Positions 7,986-14,773 of a stretch of DNA of 64,000 nt are shown here, in pieces. The stretch's first letter is position 1. Every line of letters starts with the position of its first letter. A program made the position numbers and the translations under genes. The stretch is from Hyphomicrobiales bacterium (GTDB lineage: Bacteria; Pseudomonadota; Alphaproteobacteria; Parvibaculales; Parvibaculaceae). The DNA is taken from NCBI GenBank assembly GCA_016124805.1, contig WGND01000001.1, positions 248,001-312,000 of the forward strand, given 5' to 3'. Below the pieces are notes generated by a model, which saw only the letters and a list, made by a program, of their open reading frames with translations, did no database searches and was not told the DNA's origin.

Positions 7986-9875
7986 ATGCGCGCAGATATA
8001 ATAAGCAAAGTAATCATCGCCTCATTGACCGTCTTTATTGTCTCGAAGGCGCAGGCAGTTGAGATGCAAGTAGGAAAAGTTGATGTCGATATAAACACCA
8101 CTGTATCGATTGGCGCGAGCATGCGCACAGGCGGTCAGGATTGTTCAAAAATCTCGTCAGCGAACGGTGGATGCCCTGATTCAGTGTCACAACCAACCGT
8201 CTACGGCATTAACGACGATGATGGTAACGTCAACACAAAGCGATATGGCCTTATCTCGACAACTGTGAAGGCCGTCTCTGACATCGGGCTCAAATATGAA
8301 AATTATGGAGCCTTTTTTCGTGTTAAAGCCTTCTATGATTATTGGAATGCGGAAGAGCAGGGAAACAATGCTACCCGATTTGGAAATCGTTCTATGGACG
8401 ATGCCCAACGTGGAACAAACCCAACAGACTCCGCAGGCAGTGGCCTTGATCTCCTTGATGCCTTTGTTTACGGCAAATTTAGCGTAGCCGATGCGCCTCT
8501 CACACTTCGTCTCGGAAGTCAGGTCGTGAACTGGGGTGAAAGTGTTTTTATCACAGGCGGTATTAACTCGTATCTGCCTGTCGATGTCCAAGCGCTGAGA
8601 ACGCCGGGATCGGAAGTAAAAGACGCTCTCTTGCCAGAGGGCTCCCTCTTTTTCTCGTTGGGCCTGCCAGGCGAAGTGTCTATCGAGGGTTTCTACACAT
8701 ACGACTACAAAAAAACAAAGCTCGACGCGTGTGGCACTTTTTTCAGCACAACTGACGCTGCTTGTCAGGGCGGCGCATATGTCCTGAGTGTCGGGCCGGA
8801 TGATCCGGACACTTCAGTTGTCTATATTCCCCGCATTGCCGATGACAATGCCCGAGAGGATGGCCAGTATGGCCTTGCTCTGCGCTACTATGCTGATTGG
8901 ATGAATAACGGGACAGAACTCGGCCTCTATTTTGTCAACTATCATTCCAAGTTGCCAATTGGTACTTTTACAGCGGCAAATTTGGGTGATGTGTCTGGTG
9001 CATTCACCGGCAACGTAGCGCAGGATATAGTTGTCGGTTCCAACACCAAGGAGTATCAGAGTGTCTATGTGGAAGACATCAAAGAGTTTGGTTTGAGCTT
9101 CAATACGATACTCTCGAATGTTTTAGGCGGCACCGCACTTCAGGGTGAAATTCTCTACACTGTAGATATGCCGTTCCAGTTGTCTGATGTCGAAATTAAT
9201 GCAAATGACGTCGAAAACTATTTCACCAACTACAACCCTGGCCTAGGTGCTGCGTATGCAGGTGTTTTTGGTACGTCGGTTAGCAGCATCTATTCGGGAA
9301 GCTCTGTTGCTGAAGGTGATGTGATCCGCGGTTATTCAAGTTATGATGTCGTCACAGGACAACTTGGCACAACCAGCACATTTTCAGGCTCGTCTGCTCT
9401 GGCAAATCTGATCAACTCAGATCTGGTCGTCATACTCGGCAATGCTGGGTTTCAGTGGCTTCAGGATTATGAGGCATCAGAAGACTTTTTGGCAGTTGCG
9501 CGATCAGGAACAACACACAGCAATGCATTTACAGCCGCAATCCTTGGCAACAGTTGTGGTTGCGGTACTGTTCAGTATGCTGATGATTTTTCTTGGGGTT
9601 ATCGCATCGTGATGCTGGCTGACTACAACAATGTCTTTGATACGCCGTTCAAGGTTCAACCCTTTCTACAGTTCGGACATGATGTCCACGGCTACTCAGC
9701 CGGACCGAATGGTCCAGGGTTTGTGGAGGGCACAAAATCTGTCACCATCGGGACGAATGTCTCAAGAGATGCTTGGACTGCTTCGATAAGCTGGACCAAT
9801 CGTTTTGGGAACAAATACTACAACAGCTCGTGGGACAAAGATTTCGCCTCGGCCACTTTGTCTTATGCCTTCTGA
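7986..9875 (+). CDS. DUF1302 family outer-membrane protein
   Basis: The 629-residue protein has a signal peptide of about 24 residues ending SKAQA, then the N-terminal DUF1302 pattern (VDVDINTTVSIGASMRT). Gly/Tyr/Asp-rich beta-strand segments follow, with the family motif RLGSQVVNWGES near residue 177, and the chain ends in a barrel-like ATLSYAF with terminal aromatic. Family members are large outer-membrane proteins linked to uptake or turnover of hydrophobic compounds, often encoded beside DUF1329, YCF48-like and RND genes. Here it stands alone on the island, divergent from the two-component genes. A strong GGAGGGGGA ribosome site (7972-7980) fixes the start. Cysteines in the predicted extracellular loops are a minor oddity. 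Confidence 0.85.
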   Translation: MRADIISKVIIASLTVFIVSKAQAVEMQVGKVDVDINTTVSIGASMRTGGQDCSKISSANGGCPDSVSQPTVYGINDDDGNVNTKRYGLISTTVKAVSDIGLKYENYGAFFRVKAFYDYWNAEEQGNNATRFGNRSMDDAQRGTNPTDSAGSGLDLLDAFVYGKFSVADAPLTLRLGSQVVNWGESVFITGGINSYLPVDVQALRTPGSEVKDALLPEGSLFFSLGLPGEVSIEGFYTYDYKKTKLDACGTFFSTTDAACQGGAYVLSVGPDDPDTSVVYIPRIADDNAREDGQYGLALRYYADWMNNGTELGLYFVNYHSKLPIGTFTAANLGDVSGAFTGNVAQDIVVGSNTKEYQSVYVEDIKEFGLSFNTILSNVLGGTALQGEILYTVDMPFQLSDVEINANDVENYFTNYNPGLGAAYAGVFGTSVSSIYSGSSVAEGDVIRGYSSYDVVTGQLGTTSTFSGSSALANLINSDLVVILGNAGFQWLQDYEASEDFLAVARSGTTHSNAFTAAILGNSCGCGTVQYADDFSWGYRIVMLADYNNVFDTPFKVQPFLQFGHDVHGYSAGPNGPGFVEGTKSVTIGTNVSRDAWTASISWTNRFGNKYYNSSWDKDFASATLSYAF

Positions 9876-9902
9876 CTGAAGAATATTTTTACATGGATGA
9901 GA

Positions 9903-9931
9903 GGGGTCACATAAATGTGACCCCTTTTGTT
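9903..9931 (+). terminator. Rho-independent terminator after the DUF1302 gene
   Basis: A perfect 9-bp stem (GGGGTCACA at 9903-9911, TGTGACCCC at 9916-9924) with loop TAAA is followed by TTTTGTTT. It lies 27 bases past the DUF1302 stop, so that gene is probably monocistronic. Confidence 0.85.
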
Positions 9932-10154
9932 TGCAAAGACATCAATTCTCGGAAGTTCGAAAGGCCGAAGGCGCATGGAGACAATAGTGGAAAGCCGAGC
10001 GCCTTAAGATCGACCGCTCAGTGACGTCTGTAATTTTTTGTTACAAAATGACATGTTAAAAAATATCTCTGTAAAATTATTCACTCTATAATTTTTACTT
10101 ATACATGAGGCGCATTGCTCAACTAAAAATGCATAATATCGCAATGGGGAAATC

Positions 10155-10754
10155 ATGAAAGTTAAAGACATGATTCTGTGTCTGCTTCTGGACGGTCCGC
10201 TGTCTGGTTATGACATCAAAAAAAAGTACGAAATGACTTTCACCGACTATATTGATGTTGCTTTAAACAATATCTACACGGCCCTTATAGATCTTGATGA
10301 TGCGGGCTTTCTTGAGTGCGAACGAGTAGATCAGAATTCGCGACCCAACAAGAAACTCTATAATCTCACCGCCCTGGGCAGACGGACAGCCATAAGCGCG
10401 TTACTGCATGTGGAGCCGCGCCAGCAAATCACCTCTGATTTTCTTTTCATTATCAGCTTCGCCTCCCACATGCCGCAAACTCGCGTCAAGCAGCTCATTA
10501 ATCAAAGGCTGAATCAATTAAGCAAAATGCTGGTGCGGCAGAGCGTCAGATTTAGTAGTGACGAAAGAACGCCTTACGAGATTTTTGTAGAAGGCATGAT
10601 TGATGCCGCAATAAAGGCGGAGATCGAATATCTTGTTACAAGAAGGGATGATCTTCTGGAATCCAAAAAGGGAAACAAAACGAGAGCATTTCTCAATAAA
10701 GAGGAGATTCTGGAAGCAGCGACTGTGAAGGGCAAGCGTCTGCTCAAACAATAA
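10155..10754 (+). CDS. PadR family transcriptional regulator
   Basis: The 199-residue protein starts directly with the PadR winged helix: MILCLLLDGPLSGYDIKKK, then a recognition helix and wing in NIYTALIDLDDAGFLECERV and YNLTALGRR. A C-terminal helical dimerisation region (about 90-175) follows, as in longer PadR proteins such as those joined to Vir_act_alpha_C. PadR proteins repress by binding palindromes and release on small aromatic or lipophilic ligands. It lies at the right end of the island behind an AT-rich promoter region with TATAAT at 10087-10092. Regulation of itself and of the DUF1302 gene is plausible but inferred. Confidence 0.88.
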   Translation: MKVKDMILCLLLDGPLSGYDIKKKYEMTFTDYIDVALNNIYTALIDLDDAGFLECERVDQNSRPNKKLYNLTALGRRTAISALLHVEPRQQITSDFLFIISFASHMPQTRVKQLINQRLNQLSKMLVRQSVRFSSDERTPYEIFVEGMIDAAIKAEIEYLVTRRDDLLESKKGNKTRAFLNKEEILEAATVKGKRLLKQ

Positions 10755-11121
10755 TCTAGTGCCTTTTTGGATTACGGCACGTCTTTGCTTTGAATAAACC
10801 TCGGAAATGGGATGTGCTGCACCAAACAGTCAGGCTGCTGGCCATCCCGGAAGTCAGTCCGTCTCTCAGGCCAGACGGGAATCATCTCCGTTGAGACGAA
10901 AAAGGAAGGCGGGGTGATTTGTCAAATTCTGAAGCATTCCGATAGCCCCCTTTGCTGTCAGGTACAAATACGCTTTGGTACTTCATAATTTAGGGTCGGG
11001 TGTTCGAGTCACCCAAGCGGCACCATTTTTCACCCAAGCATTCAAAGCTGATCTATTTGATGCACGGCAAGAGCCCGACTATGTCATACTGCATGCCACT
11101 AGTTCCGTTCGGGGGTTTCCA
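10755..11121. other. Intergenic region holding the right island boundary
   Basis: No gene is supported in this 367-base stretch. It holds the end of the island, the 36-bp right repeat (10993-11028) and about 90 bases of original flanking DNA before the next gene. No integrase remnant could be recognised in any frame. Confidence 0.6.
10993..11028 (+). repeat. attR-like copy of 36-bp direct repeat (tRNA-Thr 3' end fragment)
   Basis: This is identical to 4966-5001, covering the T arm, acceptor 3' strand, CCA and TTT of tRNA-Thr. The 5' half of the tRNA is absent here, so this is a fragment and not a second tRNA gene. Open frames reading rightwards from it artificially lengthen the next gene. 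Confidence 0.9.
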
Positions 11122-12081
11122 TTGTCTGTGTCTTATCTGCGCCCATCTCGCCATGCGCTTCTGTGTTCTGTTTCCACGCTTGCGCTTCTTAGCGCCTTCT
11201 CGCCATCCGATATGGCGATGGCTGGGGAACAGGGGCGTCCTGTCTGGTCGCTGGAGCTTCAGGGCCAATATATGATCGATGCAAGCGGTGACGCGGAGAG
11301 TTTTGTCCAGTCGCCACTCAGCCAGATTACAGATCGGCAGATCGCGCCGCGCAATGGTTATCAGGGCTCTGCCAAGGCCACCTATCAGCCGCCGCTCTCG
11401 CCTTTCAGCTATGCGATGGCGATGCGCATCGGGCGCGGCCATCAGGCCGCCAAGACGTTCTCCGATACCCACCCCACGACCTTCAGCACCTTCAACCAGA
11501 ATGTGGATGCGACGGAACGCTCCACCCATTTTGTGGTCGATTTCGAGGTCGGCAAGGATATCGGCATTGGCCTTTTTGGCTCCGGCACTACAACGCTGGG
11601 TGGCGGCCTGCGCTATGCCCATTTCGACTCCGAAACGCGGGGAACATTCGCAACCTCTGAAAAATATACCAATGCGGGCAGCTTCAATCTTTCGCGCTAC
11701 TCCGATCTGGCCGGCCCCCGTTTCTTTGCCCGGTCGACCTCCCCCTTCAACGGGATGATGGGGCGCGAGGGCTTTTCGCTTGGCTTGAGTGCCGGGGTGG
11801 GCGTCCTCTTTGGCGAACAGAGCGCCGAGAACGACGTGACGGTCACATCAGGTTCCATTGTCAGCCATCGGCCTTTCTCGCGCAGCAAGCATGTTGCCGT
11901 GCCGGTGCTGGACGGATCGGCACAGCTGAACTGGGATATGCCCCATGCGCCGCTGAAACTGATGGCCGGTTACCGCTATGATGCTGCTTATGGCGCCGTT
12001 GATGCCGGTTATCTGGATGCCGATCGGCAGAACAGCGTGCAGCACGGCCCCTTCCTGGGTATCGTCTGGAGCTTCAACTAG
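11122..12081 (+). CDS. Outer-membrane beta-barrel protein (Lpg1974/MOMP-like)
   Basis: A signal peptide (RHALLCSVSTLALLSAFSPS, probable cleavage near AMA-GE) is followed by amphipathic strands and the closing pattern GYRYDAAYGAVDAGYLDADR ... GPFLGIVWSFN typical of Legionella major outer-membrane protein-like barrels. I place the start at TTG 11122, 7 bases after GGGGG; GTG 11128 is equally possible. The frame stays open back to 10975 through the right island repeat, but that extension would precede the signal peptide and is not credible. The protein is then 317-319 residues. The function beyond an outer-membrane barrel is unknown. Confidence 0.65.
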   Translation: MSVSYLRPSRHALLCSVSTLALLSAFSPSDMAMAGEQGRPVWSLELQGQYMIDASGDAESFVQSPLSQITDRQIAPRNGYQGSAKATYQPPLSPFSYAMAMRIGRGHQAAKTFSDTHPTTFSTFNQNVDATERSTHFVVDFEVGKDIGIGLFGSGTTTLGGGLRYAHFDSETRGTFATSEKYTNAGSFNLSRYSDLAGPRFFARSTSPFNGMMGREGFSLGLSAGVGVLFGEQSAENDVTVTSGSIVSHRPFSRSKHVAVPVLDGSAQLNWDMPHAPLKLMAGYRYDAAYGAVDAGYLDADRQNSVQHGPFLGIVWSFN

Positions 12082-12104
12082 CCGCGAAGGCGAGGGTTCC
12101 CTGG

Positions 12105-12605
12105 ATGGACAAGATCACGCCTTCCATTGATGTCGACATAAGGATCGCCTGGAAAAAGGCCGACCCTGACATCATGGCGGATGCGCGCGATCTCTGGCGT
12201 CGCCTGAGCGTGTTGCCCGAAACGGGCGACGTTGATTTTCGCGCCGATGAAATTGTCGTGGCCGCCTATGTCGGAGACCGGCTGGCCGGCGTCGCCACGG
12301 CCTTTGTGCGTGAACTTGAATTTCTGCGACACAAGTTTTTCATGCTGCGCGGCCTTGTCTCGCCGGACTTCCGGCAACATCAGCTTGCCCGCCTGATGCT
12401 GGCGCATAGCTATGGCGTGCTCAAGCAATGGTCGATGGATCACCCGGAAGAAAAAGTGATGGGGGCAGCAGGCGTTCTGCAAAGTTCTGCCCTGACGGCG
12501 AAAAAACGCCCGCCGAGTTCACCCGTCGGGGCTTTTGTTCTGATGGGCTATACGCCGACAGGCGAGCAAATCCGCGTGTCGTGGTTTGACCATGTCGTCG
12601 TCTGA
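12105..12605 (+). CDS. GNAT-like acetyltransferase fold protein
   Basis: The 166-residue protein has the order of a GNAT fold: an acidic N-terminal region, strand VVAAYVGDRLAGVATAFV, a strand MLRGLVSPDFRQHQLARLML that matches motif A with Arg/Gln residues where acetyl-CoA phosphates would bind, and a C-terminal strand FVLMGYTPTGEQIRVSWFDH. Similarity is distant, and the usual R-G-x-G-x-G/A loop is degenerate (FRQHQLAR), so acyl-CoA binding is uncertain. Its end overlaps the sulfotransferase gene by 14 bp, implying joint expression, perhaps in modifying a shared small molecule or surface product. Confidence 0.55.
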   Translation: MDKITPSIDVDIRIAWKKADPDIMADARDLWRRLSVLPETGDVDFRADEIVVAAYVGDRLAGVATAFVRELEFLRHKFFMLRGLVSPDFRQHQLARLMLAHSYGVLKQWSMDHPEEKVMGAAGVLQSSALTAKKRPPSSPVGAFVLMGYTPTGEQIRVSWFDHVVV

Positions 12606-13485
12606 CGCCGCACCGGCATCTGCAGAGAGCGGCATTGTCTGGCTTGCCTCCTATCCCAAATCCGGCAACACATGGACGCGCAGCTTCCTGCATAATCTCT
12701 TTGATCTGCTGGCGGGCAAGGAGACCGAACACAGCATCAACGAGATCAATGAATTCACGACATGGGATCTTGCGGCCAAACGCTATGAAGCCCATCTCGG
12801 CAAGCCGGTTCTTGCCGCCACGCGCGCGGAAATTGCCGCGACCCGCCCGCTTGTGCAGGCCGATATTGAGGCGCAGTCCGATGGTGTCGTGCTCGTCAAG
12901 ACGCATCATGCGCTGGTGATGGATCGGGGTCATCCGACGCTGAATTTCGGTGTCACCTCGGGTGCCGTTTATCTTGTGCGCAACCCGCTGGATATCGCGA
13001 TTTCCTATGGCCATCATCTGGGCGTGGATGTGGATCGTGCCATTGACCAGATGGAATGGACGGGCTTTGAGACGGAGGTTGATGCACGACGCGTGCATGA
13101 GGTCTATGGCTCGTGGAGCGAGCATGTTGCAAGCTGGACCGCCAAACCGCATCGCGCTGTTTGTGTCCTGCGCTATGAAGACCTTCTCGAAAATCCCTAT
13201 GACAGCTTTGCGCGCCTGTCGCGTCACCTGCTGCTTCGTCCGTCGCCGGAGCAACTGGAAGAAGCCATCGAGCGCTCTTCCTTTGCGCGGCTGCAGGCGC
13301 AGGAGGTGCGCGAGGGTTTTCGCGAGAAGCCGGATGCCGCCGAAGCCTTCTTTCGTTCCGGCACCGCCGGGCAATGGCGTGAGGGACTTACGCGGCGGCA
13401 GGTGCGCCGCATCGTGCAGGTGCATGGCGCGCAGATGAGTCGTTTCGGCTATCTGAGCGACGATCTCGTCAAACTCGCGCAATAG
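12592..13485 (+). CDS. Sulfotransferase domain protein
   Basis: The protein of 297 residues carries the 5'-phosphosulfate loop YPKSGNTW (about 21-28) near the N-terminus and the 3'-phosphate motif region YLVRNPLDIAISYGHH (about 125-140). Near the C-terminus is the family's FFRSGTAGQWREGLT segment, equivalent to R-K-G-x-x-G-D-W-K. It should transfer sulfate from PAPS to a hydroxyl or amine of an unknown acceptor in the cytosol. ATG 12592 is preferred over the TTG two codons upstream. It overlaps the GNAT-like gene, and no PAPS-synthesis genes are nearby. Confidence 0.88.
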   Translation: MSSSDAAPASAESGIVWLASYPKSGNTWTRSFLHNLFDLLAGKETEHSINEINEFTTWDLAAKRYEAHLGKPVLAATRAEIAATRPLVQADIEAQSDGVVLVKTHHALVMDRGHPTLNFGVTSGAVYLVRNPLDIAISYGHHLGVDVDRAIDQMEWTGFETEVDARRVHEVYGSWSEHVASWTAKPHRAVCVLRYEDLLENPYDSFARLSRHLLLRPSPEQLEEAIERSSFARLQAQEVREGFREKPDAAEAFFRSGTAGQWREGLTRRQVRRIVQVHGAQMSRFGYLSDDLVKLAQ

Positions 13486-13517
13486 GTCCTTCCGCGTCAC
13501 CTTTCGCGGCGGGCATT

Positions 13518-13543
13518 GTCATTCCCGCCTCAAGCAGGAATGA
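13518..13543. repeat. REP-like hairpin (single copy)
   Basis: TCATTCC (13519-13525) and GGAATGA (13537-13543) enclose CGCCTCAAGCA. The pattern resembles the GTCATTCCCGC...GCGGGAATGAC palindromes scattered between alphaproteobacterial genes. Only one copy is seen in this window, so membership of a repeat family is inference. Confidence 0.35.
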
Positions 13544-13580
13544 TGACGACCAAGCGTCGCAAAGGCGCATCAGGGAGGAC

Positions 13581-14393
13581 ATGCTCATGGTTCAGCCAGA
13601 AAAATTCGGGGACTTCATATCGCTGCAGCGCGAGGGGCGTGTGGCCCATGTCCTGCTCGACAGGGGCGACGGCCTCAATGCCATGTCCATTCAGCTGCTG
13701 CGCGATCTGCGTGCCGTGGCACTGGCGCTGCGCGATGATGTCACGACCAGCGCCGTCGTTCTTTCCGGTGCACGCGCTTTTTCAGCGGGTGCCGATCTTG
13801 CCGATCCCGAGGCGGGGCGCCGCGCGACCGTTTCGCTGCTGGAGCGGCGTGAAATTCTGCGGGCAGGCCCGGATATGTGCGATGCCTGGGAGGCGCTGGA
13901 TCAGGTGACGATTGCCGCTGTTGAGCGCTTCTGCATTGGCGGCGGTGTGGCGCTGGTGGGGGCCTGCGATTTTCGCATTGCCGCGCGCGGCGCGCATTTC
14001 CGCCTGCCGGAAATTCCGCTGGGCATGAATATGAGCTGGCACAGCCAGCCGCGCCTTGTGAATCTGATCGGCCCCTCGCGCACCAAGCAGCTTGTCATTT
14101 TCGGGGCGCGCGTCAGCGCTGAAGAAGCGGAAAGATGGGGCCTTGTTGATCGCGTTGTGGGGGATGGCGAAAGTCTTGCCGCCGCCGATGCCTGGGCGCA
14201 GAAAGTTGCCGCCCTGCCGCCGGTTGCCGTGCGCATGGCCAAGCGCGGCATCACCCAGATCGCCACCGCGCTCAATCAGGCCACGACCTATATGGATCTC
14301 GACCAGTTTGCGCTGGCTGCAACCGGCGAGGACCACCAGGAAGCGGTCAGTGCCTTTCTGGAAAAGCGGACGCCGGATTTTACCGGCCGCTGA
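13581..14393 (+). CDS. Enoyl-CoA hydratase/isomerase family protein
   Basis: The 270-residue protein shows the crotonase fold: the first oxyanion-hole segment ARAFSAGADL (about 69-78), the second in VERFCIGGGVALVGACDFRI (about 114-133), and the helix EIPLGMN. The GxxxGG segment is CIGGGVAL. The acidic pair of true hydratases is not clearly kept (position after GMNMSWH lacks the usual Glu), so it could be an isomerase, hydrolase or other crotonase member. GGGAGG at 13573 supports the ATG at 13581. It seems to be a single-gene unit. Confidence 0.85.
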   Translation: MLMVQPEKFGDFISLQREGRVAHVLLDRGDGLNAMSIQLLRDLRAVALALRDDVTTSAVVLSGARAFSAGADLADPEAGRRATVSLLERREILRAGPDMCDAWEALDQVTIAAVERFCIGGGVALVGACDFRIAARGAHFRLPEIPLGMNMSWHSQPRLVNLIGPSRTKQLVIFGARVSAEEAERWGLVDRVVGDGESLAAADAWAQKVAALPPVAVRMAKRGITQIATALNQATTYMDLDQFALAATGEDHQEAVSAFLEKRTPDFTGR

Positions 14394-14451
14394 GGCGCGG
14401 GCGTCCGAAAAGTCGCGAAAAAGGGGCTTGCAGCTCCCCGATTTAGATGCT

Positions 14452-14470
14452 ATTGCGAGTCATTATCAAT
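14452..14470. promoter_or_regulatory. Fur-like iron box upstream of hemP
   Basis: ATTGCGAGTCATTATCAAT closely resembles the alphaproteobacterial Fur-box type TTGCGAATCATTCTCAA. It lies 20 bases before the hemP ATG and at the head of the haem-uptake genes, which are usually repressed by Fur or a relative under iron sufficiency. This is a pattern match, with no measured binding. Confidence 0.6.
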
Positions 14471-14489
14471 ATTGACTTGCCGGTATCAC

Positions 14490-14660
14490 ATGTCCTGCAG
14501 TTCCAAAATCGATCGACTGGTGCTTCTGAAAGGGGACGATCCGCCCGTGATCAGCAGCGAAGCGCTATTTGGCAAAACCAGAGAGCTCACCATTCAACAC
14601 GGGGCCGAGCTTTATCGACTTCGACTGACGGCAAGCAACAAACTCATCCTGATCAAATAG
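14490..14660 (+). CDS. hemP: Haemin uptake protein HemP
   Basis: The protein is 56 residues from ATG 14490; a TTG at 14472 would add six. It ends with the HemP family pattern: SSEALFGKTRELTIQHG, then Y-R-L-R-L-T and a terminal K-L-I-L-x-K. HemP proteins are small regulators or accessory factors encoded beside TonB-dependent haem receptors; in Bradyrhizobium and Burkholderia relatives they promote receptor gene expression. Position between a Fur-like box and the receptor fits exactly. It is easy to miss in automated annotation because of its size. Confidence 0.85.
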   Translation: MSCSSKIDRLVLLKGDDPPVISSEALFGKTRELTIQHGAELYRLRLTASNKLILIK

Positions 14661-14773
14661 ATCAGACCGACGGACCATCACAACGGCACCAAGCCAGCCA
14701 GAGCGCCCCCAAAGGGATCCGCGCCAGCCAGCCAGGACTGCTTCTTCACGCATTCACCTGAACTGGAATTCAA

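Larger units (their letters stand above)
4966..11028. mobile_element. About 6-kb genomic island in tRNA-Thr, without an integrase
   Basis: The segment is bounded by perfect 36-bp direct repeats made from the tRNA-Thr 3' end. It contains a histidine kinase, response regulator, DUF1302 outer-membrane protein and PadR regulator. Its base and codon use is visibly more AT-rich than the flanks, with long A/T runs at 7810-7860 and 10030-10110. No integrase, excisionase, transposase or phage gene is recognisable inside. I infer an integrated element that lost its recombinase or was mobilised in trans. The left repeat belongs to the working tRNA and the right repeat is only the displaced 3' end. Confidence 0.8.

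Noticed and set aside
10993-11028. Possible second tRNA-Thr gene
   Set aside because: Only the T arm and acceptor 3' strand are present. The D arm and anticodon arm are missing, so it is an attachment-site fragment.
4966-11028. Transposon or insertion sequence as the source of the island
   Set aside because: No transposase, no terminal inverted repeats and no short target duplication were found. The long direct repeat made from a tRNA end points to site-specific integration instead.
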